Positions 1 through 9,780 of a stretch of 64,000 nt of DNA are shown here, piece after piece. The stretch's first letter is position 1. Every line of letters begins with the position of its first letter. Both the position numbers and the translations under genes were made by a program. The notes under the pieces are model-generated. The model saw nothing but the letters and a program-made list of their open reading frames with translations. It searched no databases and had not been told where the DNA came from. Origin of the DNA: Nitzschia sp. DOCU1 (lineage: Eukaryota; Bacillariophyta; Bacillariophyceae; Bacillariales; Bacillariaceae). The stretch covers positions 1,922,001 through 1,986,000 of the forward strand of contig OX595992.1 of NCBI GenBank assembly GCA_951394045.1. Reading direction: 5' to 3'.

Positions 1-41
1 GCAATAGAGTAGCTAGAATTAATTTGCTCTAATGACTGTCA

Positions 42-1700
42 TTAGAAAAATCCCAGCATCCGGAACAAACGCCGTCCTTCATAAACTCGCTCAGGTTCCA
101 AGTCAAATTCAGTGGCAATTTGCCACTGAGCCTTCTCTTTGGAAAACAGACTTGCGCCAACCAATCGAAACGGTGATGACGAGTCTTGGAGTGGTCGAAG
201 GCGAATTTCGACCAAAGAATGGGCCGGAATATGTCCGATGGCGGTAGTACGGGTGGCGTGGCGATGATCATCGTCGTCATAGTGGGGGTCGACTATAACT
301 CCTTTTCCTTTCTTCAAGGCATGGCCTTCTTGAAAGAGCTGGACTTGAACTTGTGGATACGTTTTCACTGCATTTTGGGCTACCGACGCGGTCATGTACG
401 TCAGGTATAGCATTCGATCCTCGTCAAAGGAATTCTCAAGAACAATGGATCCTCCTTTTCGCGACACTTCCAAAGAGTACTTGTCATTTGCAAAAGGTCG
501 AAGCACCAGATTTGAAGAGTGCTTTGGGACAACCACTGCAGCCTTTTCACCGTTCGGATCATAATCAAACCAGAGTTGGCACTGATCACCGGATCCCCAG
601 TCTCCAAGCTTGTTCCGCTCGTCCAAAGACCCAAGCGGTAGCGTAGCTTGGTCCACGACAGATCGTATGTGGCTGGCGACGACCAGGTGCCCCTTAGAGG
701 AAAGCGTGTACTGCAAGGGATCAAGACTGGAATCTTTGTCTTCCAAGCCCACGCCAAGATCGTCTTGAAACTCAATGAACCACTTGTTGGCCGTTTGAAG
801 ACCATGAATCGGATCTTGTGGCGGTGCCAGGTGTACAAAGTGGCCCTTCACTTGATCTGCGAGATGTTGAAGACGAGACGTCGCACTTGCAACCATCGGC
901 GAGTACTTCCAGCCCCTTTCTTGAACGGAGTCTTGCCAATCCAGAGAGTCCCACGTCCAGTCCTCGCCTTGAGTTTCCCGCTGTCCGTCGAGCTTGTGCC
1001 GCCTCCAAGTGGCGAAATCGACGATTTCTCCATCACTCTCGCTTTCAAAATAGTAATGCGACGGCGACCATAGTTGCACAAGCACAATGACGGCCCTTGG
1101 AAAGCGAGTTCGCAGGCGCTGCGCCAAGAGTTCGAGGGCCACCAGGTCCGACTCTTGATAGGCATTCGAGAACTCCAATGTGATGACATCGAAGACGTTT
1201 TCTTCCACTATCGACTGGGTGCACAGGGCTGCCAAGGTCGGACCTCCCACTCGTTGCGCTGCATTGTGGACCTCGGGGGACAGACGGTAGGGATACGCCG
1301 CCTCGCGTGTGTTGACAGTGGTGACGCCTGCGGAATCAACAGTAACGATCGGCTCCGGCTCCAATAGTCCCACACCCCAGGTAGATGCCCCGCCCAAACT
1401 TAGATATCGAATGCCACTGGAAGTACTGGTATCTTCCAATCTCCGCCTAGGAACTTGGAATGGGTTGCGTCGTCTGCGCCGTGCGTGTGGCTGGGGACGA
1501 CTCGAAATCGCCAGGAGAGAAGCAACTACAAATACCATCCCCACTGCCACCGACATGCCAAGCCACTGGCGACGGCGACTTCCCCGGCTCACGGTCGCGT
1601 GCGGAGACAGCGGAAAGGATCCGCCACCGATGAAAGGTCGATGCAAAGGAAGCATAGCGCCTGTCATAATATTGAATGGTACACGCACGAGAAATGGCAC
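42..1700 (-). CDS. Membrane-anchored SGNH-hydrolase-like protein
   Basis: Single-exon frame of 552 residues. The N-terminus is basic, followed by one hydrophobic segment at about residues 48-66 and then an Arg-rich stretch (about 73-88), which fits a type II signal anchor with a lumenal or outer C-terminal domain. Residues 99-112 read YLSLGGASTWGVGL, placed like block I of SGNH/GDSL hydrolases (G-x-S with the candidate nucleophile Ser106), and a strand-like DVITLEFS lies about 65 residues later. The remaining SGNH blocks are not obvious, so the enzyme assignment is tentative. Met12 and Met16 are alternative starts. The C-terminal 200 residues resemble nothing I recognise. It could be a glycan-modifying enzyme of the secretory pathway, but that is inference. 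Confidence 0.7.
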   Translation of the reverse strand: MPFLVRVPFNIMTGAMLPLHRPFIGGGSFPLSPHATVSRGSRRRQWLGMSVAVGMVFVVASLLAISSRPQPHARRRRRNPFQVPRRRLEDTSTSSGIRYLSLGGASTWGVGLLEPEPIVTVDSAGVTTVNTREAAYPYRLSPEVHNAAQRVGGPTLAALCTQSIVEENVFDVITLEFSNAYQESDLVALELLAQRLRTRFPRAVIVLVQLWSPSHYYFESESDGEIVDFATWRRHKLDGQRETQGEDWTWDSLDWQDSVQERGWKYSPMVASATSRLQHLADQVKGHFVHLAPPQDPIHGLQTANKWFIEFQDDLGVGLEDKDSSLDPLQYTLSSKGHLVVASHIRSVVDQATLPLGSLDERNKLGDWGSGDQCQLWFDYDPNGEKAAVVVPKHSSNLVLRPFANDKYSLEVSRKGGSIVLENSFDEDRMLYLTYMTASVAQNAVKTYPQVQVQLFQEGHALKKGKGVIVDPHYDDDDHRHATRTTAIGHIPAHSLVEIRLRPLQDSSSPFRLVGASLFSKEKAQWQIATEFDLEPERVYEGRRLFRMLGFF

Positions 1701-2214
1701 TTTATCAATCTAGAGCCGCAAATTCGAAGTTGTGCCGCGCTATTCGGCACAGAATCGAGATAGAAAAACAAAGTCGGAAAGAGGTGCAGATCTCCGATAT
1801 ACTATGTTGGATGTTGGATGTCCAGCTCTGCACCAATCCCGTTCTGGAAGAAGGAGATATCGATGAAGAGATCCGGCGGGACAAGTGAGTCTGTTTGGAA
1901 CTCAAGAACCCGATTCAACGCACACTGACTCGCAAAAAAGCGGGGTCGTGCTGCGGAGTTTTTGCCGCCAAAGAATCCAGCGAGGCGAAAGAGATGCGGC
2001 TTCCACATGGTTGCAGTCAGTCGAAAATTCGGAAGCCTCGCCGCTGTTACTTATGGCAAGGTGTCATTTCACTGCCAAAACATACGCACCGAACGACTTA
2101 ATTATAAACACGAGTCTCCGTGTCACACTGTCGGGGGGCATAAACCAATCAAGGCCCAGATAACGACCCGATCGATCAACAGAATATCGATCCAGACGCA
2201 CACTCAGGCCCACC
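1701..2214. other. Intergenic stretch before the MITE-like element
   Basis: About 0.5 kb between the SGNH-like gene start and the inverted-repeat element. Only short unrelated frames are present. It presumably holds the promoter of the minus-strand gene; no clear motif was seen. Confidence 0.5.
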
Positions 2215-2958
2215 CCGACCGTTGAAAATTCGCTGTAATGGATCGCTGTAATGACCCGCAAGGCTATTCGTACGACGGACGGACTTCATTACAGCGATTT
2301 TTTAGGCTGTTACGCGAAATGAATACCCCCGATCCTGGATATTCATTTCGCGTAAATTCGCTGTAAATTATCGGGCGGAGCAAGACCGACGCCTTTAATC
2401 CAAGCTGCTTGTTAACAGTCGCTGTGCCCGCGAATTGCTCACGCACGAACGCATGCATCGGTTGATTATTGCACTCGGCAACACACTGGATTTGGCTTAC
2501 CCATGTCTTGCAGCATAGGTGGGATTTAGGCAGGTCAGCCAGGGGCACAGGCGGCGGTGCATGATATTTATCTTTGTTAGGCGGCATCACGATTGATTTT
2601 CCATTTTATGAGACAATGCTCTGTGTGGATTCCATTCGGAAGTTTGAGTAGTGTAAGCTGTCATTTTGAATTAGGGTAAATTATTAAGGTTTGAATGGCG
2701 GAGAAAGAATTACTGTGATGCTGGTTGCAGCATAGAACAGTTGCTCGACAGTTGGATTGATGCCGATGGCGCCATGAATGGTGGCACTCGGTAAAGCCGA
2801 GACATTGCTACACTTCTACGGGACCCATTTGAATCTTATTACCCAATTCATTTCGGCACCTTCCGACCGTGCGACAGATTTAGCGTAATTAGGCTCTTTT
2901 CCGGATGGAAGGACGGACCAATTACAGCGATTTATTACAGCGAATTTACAACGGTCGG
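2215..2958. mobile_element. MITE-like element with ~39 bp terminal inverted repeats
   Basis: The left end (from 2215, CCGACCGTTG...) and the reverse complement of the right end (from 2958) agree over about 39 bases with about three mismatches, including an identical first 10 bases and two copies of TCGCTGTAAT. The ~744 bp body has no convincing transposase; its longest frame is a 108-codon minus-strand ORF (2264-2590) of unknown nature. The size, the long imperfect terminal repeats and the lack of coding capacity are typical of miniature inverted-repeat elements. I could not see a target-site duplication directly next to the ends, so the exact borders, and mobility, are uncertain. Confidence 0.55.
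2310..2355. repeat. Perfect 16 bp hairpin inside the MITE-like element
   Basis: Arms 2310-2325 and 2340-2355 are exact reverse complements (TTACGCGAAATGAATA and its complement) around a 14-base loop. The hairpin is itself flanked by ATTACAGCGA (2288-2297) and TCGCTGTAAAT (2358-2368), giving a nested inverted structure that reuses the terminal-repeat motif. Confidence 0.85.
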
Positions 2959-3185
2959 AACGCCACTCATACATGTTCGTCCGTCGGATATACATCGCTA
3001 CTAGCGGAAGCCACTACGAGCCATCGGGGACAATTGCAAGGTTGCTACTCCGGAGCAGCGCGTGGTAGGTTGATAGGTGTGCTATGGTGTGCTATATATC
3101 GTACTTGTATCGTAGTACTATAATACCAGCTTCTACAGACTTAAGCTGTAAGCTAAGGTCCACCTAATTTTCTTTTGAGTGACCT
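2959..3185. other. Short spacer downstream of the CobW gene
   Basis: Non-coding spacer between the inverted-repeat element and the 3' end of the CobW-type gene. It has a small direct duplication (gtgctatggtgtgctat, about 3078-3094). Nothing else is supported. Confidence 0.4.
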
Positions 3186-4631
3186 TCAGGAAGTCATCGA
3201 AGGGCTAGCCGTCTCGACAAAACATGAGTGAAATCCATGTTCTAGTCGATGCCTGGCCAAATGTTTCCCAATCAGCACTACCTTGCCAACTCTTTCCTCG
3301 CTTGATTCAAACTGTAAATTGTCGCTCCCCGGATGCACATCCCACAAATCATGGACGGCTTGAACGATATACCTTCGGCAATCTAGCAGCTGCCCATGTG
3401 CTCCTACTGACGTCGTGTACTTTGCCTTTTCCTGTGAGTCCAGCAAATCAGCGCCATCGTGAACGACCGAGACGATTCCCTTTATGCGATAAATCTGCAT
3501 GGCATGTTTGTGTTTGTGGGAAAGCCCTCCCTTTTTTGACGGATCCTTCAAGATAGCCGTTAAGACTTCATTGGTTTCGTCTTGATTTGGCCAGAGAATG
3601 TCCGCCAGCCATGCATTGAGCTTGGGCAACGAAACTGATCCAGCATGTTGAAATGCCAAGGTCGCGATGGTGTCAGTGTGACGGTGACGATTGGCACTGC
3701 TAGGCGACGATATTCGTGATTCGGGTGTAGTTGGATGCCTCTGTTGCTGCTCAGCTTGACACACTTGGCAGTCTCCATGATGGTCATGATGATCGTGCGT
3801 ATGAATGTGACTAAGCTGGTCATGCCCTTCGTGGTTCACTGTTGCGGAGTTCCATAAAACATCAAGCTCTTCCACGCGCGAGGCGCCTCCAAAACAGTTT
3901 GCGTTCAAAATCCAATCCAAGTCTGGAACTTGGGAATAGGTCGTTGTGATCATGGGCGCAGTCGGATGAAGTTTTCGCAGTGCATCTGTTACTTTTGCTA
4001 ACGCTTCCGCTTGGTTTTCTTCGGGTAGGCAGTCGATTTTGTTGATTACGAGGCGGTCGGAGTAGGCAATCTGTTGCGCTGCCTCCTCTGTCGTCGTCAA
4101 CTGTTCCATGATATGATTGGCGGCCACCAAAGTCACAATTCCATCCAACCGCAGTCGCGACTCCAACGCTTCGTCGAGCCAGAACACGCTCGCAATGGGT
4201 CCAGGATTGGCCATACCGCTTGCTTCAATCAAAATATAATCTAGTTCCTTCTTTTGCTCCACCAACTTTTCGAGCGTCGAAACCAGCGAATCTTTTACAG
4301 TACAACACATACAGCCGTTCGGCAACTCAATGAACTCTTGGAGGGAGTTACTCTTAGGATCGACCCCGTCCCTGGCAATGATGGATTCGACAGCCAGGCC
4401 CTCTCCAAATTCATTTTCAATGACGGCGATGCGTTTTCCATGATCCGGATTGCGTAAAATATATTGAATCAGTGTTGTCTTACCACTGCCCAAAAAGCCC
4501 GACAAAATGGTGCAAGGCACTTCTCGGGCGACCGCAACTGATGGTTCGGCGCTTTTAGTTGTAACACCTGGCTCAGCGTCTGAGGGAAGATTTATCAAGA
4601 TTGGAGCTTCATCGTCGCTGTCGGGGTCCAT
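3186..4631 (-). CDS. CobW/COG0523-family metal-chaperone GTPase
   Basis: Intronless, 481 residues. Visible features in order: Walker A GFLGSGKTT (residues 45-53), the family hallmark GCMCC (106-110) for metal binding, an EASGMANPGP switch region (136-145), the guanine-specificity NKID (197-200), a His-rich linker at roughly 270-290 with a nearby CQVC pair, and a C-terminal CobW_C-like domain from about residue 320. Family members bind zinc or cobalt and use GTP hydrolysis to hand metal to target proteins; the ZNG1 branch serves methionine aminopeptidase. No targeting signal is seen, so a cytosolic place is likely. The N-terminal 35 residues are acidic and lack the CPxVxxT-type motif of ZNG1, so the client is unknown. 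The His-rich linker suggests zinc. Confidence 0.93.
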   Translation of the reverse strand: MDPDSDDEAPILINLPSDAEPGVTTKSAEPSVAVAREVPCTILSGFLGSGKTTLIQYILRNPDHGKRIAVIENEFGEGLAVESIIARDGVDPKSNSLQEFIELPNGCMCCTVKDSLVSTLEKLVEQKKELDYILIEASGMANPGPIASVFWLDEALESRLRLDGIVTLVAANHIMEQLTTTEEAAQQIAYSDRLVINKIDCLPEENQAEALAKVTDALRKLHPTAPMITTTYSQVPDLDWILNANCFGGASRVEELDVLWNSATVNHEGHDQLSHIHTHDHHDHHGDCQVCQAEQQQRHPTTPESRISSPSSANRHRHTDTIATLAFQHAGSVSLPKLNAWLADILWPNQDETNEVLTAILKDPSKKGGLSHKHKHAMQIYRIKGIVSVVHDGADLLDSQEKAKYTTSVGAHGQLLDCRRYIVQAVHDLWDVHPGSDNLQFESSEERVGKVVLIGKHLARHRLEHGFHSCFVETASPSMTS

Positions 4632-4884
4632 GTTGTCTGCCTGCGTCTGGAAGCGACTTTGTAAGCTTGTGCTTTGCGCCTAGCTTATCCTAAAAATCCG
4701 ACTATCGGTGTTACAAATCAAGTCTAGAAACAAGTTGTTACGGTATTGTGACCAAGCGTTTCAGGGAAATAATCGATCGCCGCTCTTCGCTCCGAGATAA
4801 CAACAAAAGGATCGTCCGTGACTTCTTTACTTCGACTTCCCCGCCACGATTGCTTATTTTCTTCAGCCAGTCGCACCTTCGTGC

Positions 4885-4913
4885 GTATCGTACCTGTGTA
4901 CCAGGTACGATAC
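4885..4913. repeat. 11 bp perfect hairpin
   Basis: Arms GTATCGTACCT (4885-4895) and AGGTACGATAC (4903-4913) pair perfectly around a 7-base loop. It lies about 250 bases upstream of the CobW-type start codon. Similar TACCTGGTA-like palindromes recur in other intergenic stretches of the window. Confidence 0.8.
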
Positions 4914-5103
4914 CCGGTATGTAGTCAGTAGTGAAATCGCGCCACGACAGCTTCGACCACACAACGCGCAACAGCGCAAACAGTAAGAATAATCAGTCGA
5001 CACGCTCACAACTCACATGCCTTTACTACCCACAGCATCATAATGACATGAGGGAGCAGTGCGAGTGCTAGCCTACGTCCCCTGTTTGGTCCTCGCGGCT
5101 ACG

Positions 5104-5296
5104 ATGACTTCTACCACCCCTGATGCTAACGTAAAAGCTGTGGCCTCCCCACGATGGCAGGAGGCGCCGCAACTGGCACGATACCGAGGACCCGCAATCC
5201 TATGACGAACTCGTCGATACTTTCAAAGCCACCGCCGACGTCGACACAATCAACGGTATGCTCCAACGCTTCTCACACCAACGCCCAAAGATATGA
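5104..5296 (+). pseudogene. Possible frameshifted coding fragment
   Basis: An ATG-initiated frame (MTSTTPDANVKAVASPRWQ) loses its coding look at about 5160. A second frame with coding-like composition continues as NWHDTEDPQSYDELVDTFKA and ends in TGA at 5294-5296. One frameshift would join the two. The composition is reminiscent of diatom retrotransposon gag leaders, but no domain can be named. It may equally be chance. Confidence 0.2.
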
Positions 5297-5475
5297 ATAG
5301 AAGATCGTTGCTAGGTAGTAGAACACCCGGGGCACCGGAATCTTGCCAACGAACGCGAAAGCGCAGCGCCAATGACGACACAGGCTACAGCGCGACGCAT
5401 GTGCGGATGCGACATATCTGAGGACCCCGAAAGTCGAATGAGTCGACGAACCTCACCTGATGAATGATACATGCA

Positions 5476-5589
5476 CCCCTAACATATCCAACCTCAAAAA
5501 TTCAGTCATCCAACCTCTAAGAATACTTAAGCCTAACCGTAAAATAACCCTAGCCCTAACCCAAACCCTAACCTTACATATGCCCTAAC
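5476..5589. repeat. Degenerate telomere-like CCCTAA block
   Basis: At least five CCCTAA or near-CCCTAA units are clustered, densest at 5544-5589 (accctagccctaacccaaaccctaacc, then gccctaac). CCCTAA is the common eukaryotic telomere unit, and this copy is internal to the window, with genes on both sides. Confidence 0.6.
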
Positions 5590-5949
5590 AGTCATAGGGA
5601 GGCATATATAAGGGCATATTGACGGGTTGGCGGACAGGCCTTACAGGTTGTATGTGCATCTCTTACGGGTTGCGGACCCCAATGTATATATACAATCATG
5701 AATATACGTACTTCTATTCTTACAGGTTGAGAGTCCGTTCCTTGCATGATACATACACATGCATGCATGCGCGCACTTGGATGTCGATATGTGATGTCTA
5801 TAGTATGAATTTTGCAGGACAAATGTCCAGCAGACATATGCCCGTGACTCGATAAGTTTGAACATCCAATAGACTGACTCGAGCACTTTGGGCAACAGTC
5901 AATTGAGTCACAAACGCTTTCACCTCGCGCCATGTCGATTTTCGGATGT

Positions 5950-5950
<1 letters not shown>

Positions 5951-5985
<35 letters not shown>
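5951..5985. repeat. (ACT)n microsatellite
   Basis: Eleven uninterrupted ACT units plus two bases. It is intergenic, with no apparent coding role. Confidence 0.95.
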
Positions 5986-6899
5986 GTTGACGATGACGAG
6001 ACAACGCCAATGATATTATTAGGTATTATAGATACTCATTACTGGTGCTACTACTCATTACAACTAGTTCTGTTCGCTGACCTCAGATTTTGCAATTAGC
6101 TGGCTCAATCAATGCAAAAAAGACGTCCTCGCCTGTGAAGTTGCCGTTTTCCAAGGCAGGACCCGATAATCAATGCTGGTTTGAATAGGGTAGCTATTGT
6201 GTCATGCTTCTGACAATGACATTTGGGTTGAAACGACGTTGATCCGAAAACGGTCGCCAATCGGGATTGATTGGAGGCCACCGCCTCCATCATCGAGGGC
6301 CAAATAGCGTCATGCCCCAGTCATTGAAAAAGTGAGTCATTGGAGTCCAAAATCGAATGGAGGACATTTGTCCTGTGAAGTTCTAATGATCGTTCGAATG
6401 ATCAAATTAGCGCTATTTTACATAGGGGGAAATTTGATCAGACAAACTTTTCCGGGACATTTTGTCCTGCATCTCTCGTGTGGATCACGGATTGTTGTCC
6501 CGTAAAGGTAAGCTAATGTGGGTTCGCGGTTGTCTTCAAATTATTAAACGGAGTCCAGGCTGCAGTCTCATATTTCTGCCCACGTCCAACGCGGAGTGAC
6601 GTTTCGAGAATCTGTCGAAGTTTGCTGTCAATACGTGATTTCGGTGAAATCATTTGGAAGAACACTGCAATTGCACCAACGATGATGATGTCCGGAGACA
6701 CGAAGACTCCGACGATGCGGAAAGCTTTTGACTACCGTTCGAAGGATGGTATTCTAGCTACTTGTAACGTTGACCCGAGTGATCTTTTATTGTCTTTAAT
6801 CTCTATTGCTAATCTTCATTACTAATATTGTCTATGCTTGATGATGATAGTAGTAGTAGCGTCCCCGTTGTGGTAGTAGTAGTAGTGAGCGATAGCAGG

Positions 6900-8582
6900 T
6901 TACTCCGTTGGCCGCTGCATTTGCCTTGCATGGCGATGGCAGAAGCGCTCAATACGGCATGCCGCAGCATCAAGTAACCTCTCCGGAGAGCAGAGTGATA
7001 CCCTGATGATGTTTTGTACTCCCATCGCCATCCCAGGAAGTACAAACACATTTTCCTCGTCTACCAGTCTCATTGCGAATTCGAGATCATTTTCCACCTC
7101 TAGCTTGCTAGTATCGACTGCGATGGTCGCATACATAGCCCCCTGAGAGGTAATCACCTGAAGTCCAGGGCACTTATTGAGCTTCCCACAAAGAAACTCG
7201 CTTCGTCCTTGCAAATTGAGCCGTAAAGTCTCCCTCCAGTGAGCTAACCCGGGTGTTGAAGGGTCCAGCAACGTTGGTACAGCAGCTTGAGCAAGATTGC
7301 TCGTTCCATGGTTCAGTTGTGCTAGGCTGGTGGCACCTGCCTTTATCTGCCAAAGGGAATGGTGGATACTGAAACGATGGACAGAAGGGGTATGGTGAGT
7401 TGAAATAAGTCCATGGGGGGCGAGGTGAAGTTTTGCGGGTTTCATACAAATCGATAGGGTAACTTACTTGTCATGAAATGCCAGCCACCCGACTCTCCAT
7501 CCTGGCAGTAGAAACTGCTTTGAAATACCGCTTGCAGTGACGACTGGTACTTGGCGCCCCAGCCTTGCTGCCACCTGGGCCATGGGGACGAATCTATTTG
7601 ATCCAAAGGTCAAATCACCGTAGATTTCGTCAGCTATGATAGGAAGTTGATGCGCCAGTGCGAAATTGGCAATACTCGTTAGGTGCTTCTCGGAAAAGAC
7701 AGCTCCCGTACTGGCACCAGGATTGTTGACAACTATCGCCCTCACGTTGCGATGGGACAACATGATCGATTCAAGATGCTCGATGTCGCACTCCCAACTT
7801 TGTTCAGGGTTCAAATGATAATGGACTACGCTTGCACCAATTGATTTGGCAATATCCTCATACAAAGGAAATCCAGGCTGAGGAACCAACACTGTTGTTC
7901 CCTCTTCTAGGAGACTCTGGAAAGCCAAGTCGAGGGCACCTGAGCAACCGTTGGCGACAATCACATCTTCCGGACCAATTTGCAGCTCTGGATATGAATG
8001 GTGCTTCGCGATCGCGACGCGAGCTTCAAGAGTTCCACACGCGTTGGTATAGGCAGCGGCATGCGGCCCCTCCAGACAAGCTTTCACCACCACTTCAACT
8101 GCAGCTGCGCACGGCGTCAAGTTGCCTCCTGCCGTGGCGTCACCACTCTTCAACCAAGAAAATCTGCGTGAGCAATCGCCAGCAAGATCGATGAAGCCCA
8201 TAGAAGAAAAACCCTGGTAAGTACTTACTGCTAAAGAGAGGGGAGCCTTGCGATCCTTTCGTTGGCAGCCTAGCTTGATACGTCGTGTTACTTGCCCGAC
8301 GACGGATTGCATAAGCGAATTTCGATACACCAACCTCGATCGCTTAGAGGCCTGGCAAAGCCATGGCTCAGCATTTCTTGGCCGCTTTGCTTCTCCACTT
8401 AGTTCGGGTACTCCTGTTGATTCTCGGCTGGTGTTTATTATTGAATGCGCGGGAGGCTGAAGGGCACTACTATTCAACACCAGGGTTTCCAATTTTCCTG
8501 CAGGAGGGGCGGAATGATGGAGAACAGATTTTGGAGACTGATCAGCTGAAGTATATGAAACAGAGTTCATAAAAAGAGGCAT
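6900..8582 (-). CDS. Class I/II PLP aminotransferase, tyrosine-aminotransferase-like
   Basis: Two exons, 8582-7468 and 7368-6900, with a 99 bp GT-AG intron; the join gives 527 residues and reads through HDNIHHSLWQ. The fold-type I aminotransferase signature is clear: substrate-side NNPGASTGA, ADEIYGDL (PLP-binding Asp and Tyr), and SGISKQFLLPGWRVGW with the Schiff-base Lys. The layout around GWRVGW and the C-terminal GMAMGVQNIIRVSL matches tyrosine or nicotianamine aminotransferases more than aspartate ones. These move the amino group of an aromatic amino acid to 2-oxoglutarate. The first ~110 residues are extra compared with the usual ~420-residue enzyme. They show no clear presequence, so an internal Met may be the true start, or the extension is a poorly conserved leader. 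Confidence 0.88.
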
Positions 8583-9780
8583 GGTTGCATGTGAACTCCA
8601 GTGATAAACAGTTCTTGTTCGGTTCCGCTTTTTCTTTCTTTTTTTGTTCTACTAGGGTCAAAATGTGAGCATCGGAATGTGTGTTTTCTTTCTCTATCTG
8701 CGGATTGCATTTGCACTCCCAGTGATGTGATGTATCCATACGGTCACGGTGATGGAACCCATGTGGAAGAGTTGCGAATCGTCGCGTGTCGTCAACTCCA
8801 GAAGCCGTGGATCAATGTGGACGTTTTAATTGGTTCGTATGCAATTTCGACTGATCTCGACATAATGACCTACCACGTTCCCCTGCTTCTCCGGGTGTAG
8901 ATTCAATCGGGATTCAATGGGCTCCTAAGTGTCGTAACAGTCAGTATGATGGCACCTCACATGTTGACATACAAATGTACCTGGTACCATGCATAGTTAC
9001 TACACAACTGTACAGCCCGAACTGCTCGATCCAGTTCGATCGTCAAGGTACGAATAGTTGCCAACTGGATAGGTAGTGCGTACTCTACGCTGCTTTAACT
9101 ATGCTACAGCCACTACCACTACTATTTCCAGGAGAAGAGCAGCAAAACATCATCTTCTCAGCCACGATGATGATGCGAGGTTGCACTATTACTACAGCCG
9201 CGGCAGGACTCCACACTTTCTAGATTACAGGCAGCACTGCACTATGATAACCACCAATATACTTGATAGAACTGGAGTGTTATCATTCTGCGGCGCCACT
9301 CTACGACTGAAATTCGTTATCGTTTCGTCTACAGTTATACGTATCATAGAGCTAAAATCGCGACGAGTTTGCCTTCTTGGATCTGAACCCTCTTTTCCGC
9401 CCCTCTTTCATTTCCCCCTTGCCAGGCTGGAGTGGGAATCGCCCTGGTTTTGCACGCACGTTCCGCCTCGCCGTCACCACGTCTTTACGCACGCGCACCA
9501 TCAGAGCAAGCGAACGTGCCGGCTGGCCCTCACACGGAACTAATTTTCACCAATCAAATCAAAGGATTTTTATTAGAGCACAGGCACCAACAATGGAAAC
9601 CAAAGTTCCCTCGCGCGCGCGGGCTAAAAATAGCCATTGAAATCCATCCAATGCTTCCGACAAAAATCCTTCTGCGGCCAGTGCGAGATCCTCCACTTTT
9701 GCGTTCATAAATTTGCATGCCAGAGGTGTCATTTTGAGCTATCAACTGTCGCAGCTACTGCTTTTTTCGCCCCCATCATT
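8583..9780. other. 1.2 kb divergent intergenic region (aminotransferase / SHMT)
   Basis: Lies between the start of the minus-strand aminotransferase and the plus-strand SHMT, so it should hold both promoters. A TACCTGGTACCA palindrome-like motif is at about 8977-8990 and pyrimidine-rich DNA precedes the SHMT start. A 155-codon frame at 9076-9543 is rich in Thr, His and Arg with no domain, and looks like chance. Confidence 0.5.

Larger units (their letters stand above)
4632..6899. other. 2.3 kb gene-poor stretch
   Basis: No convincing gene. It contains a hairpin (4885-4913), a possible broken coding fragment (5104-5296), a telomere-like block (5476-5589), a trinucleotide microsatellite (5951-5985), three GGACA/TGTCC inverted repeats (5817, 6361, 6455) and a short TAG repeat near 6848. 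Short ORFs here look like chance. Confidence 0.6.

Noticed and set aside
9076..9543. 155-codon plus ORF upstream of SHMT
   Set aside because: Odd composition (Thr, Arg, His), no domain, and overlaps presumed promoter DNA.
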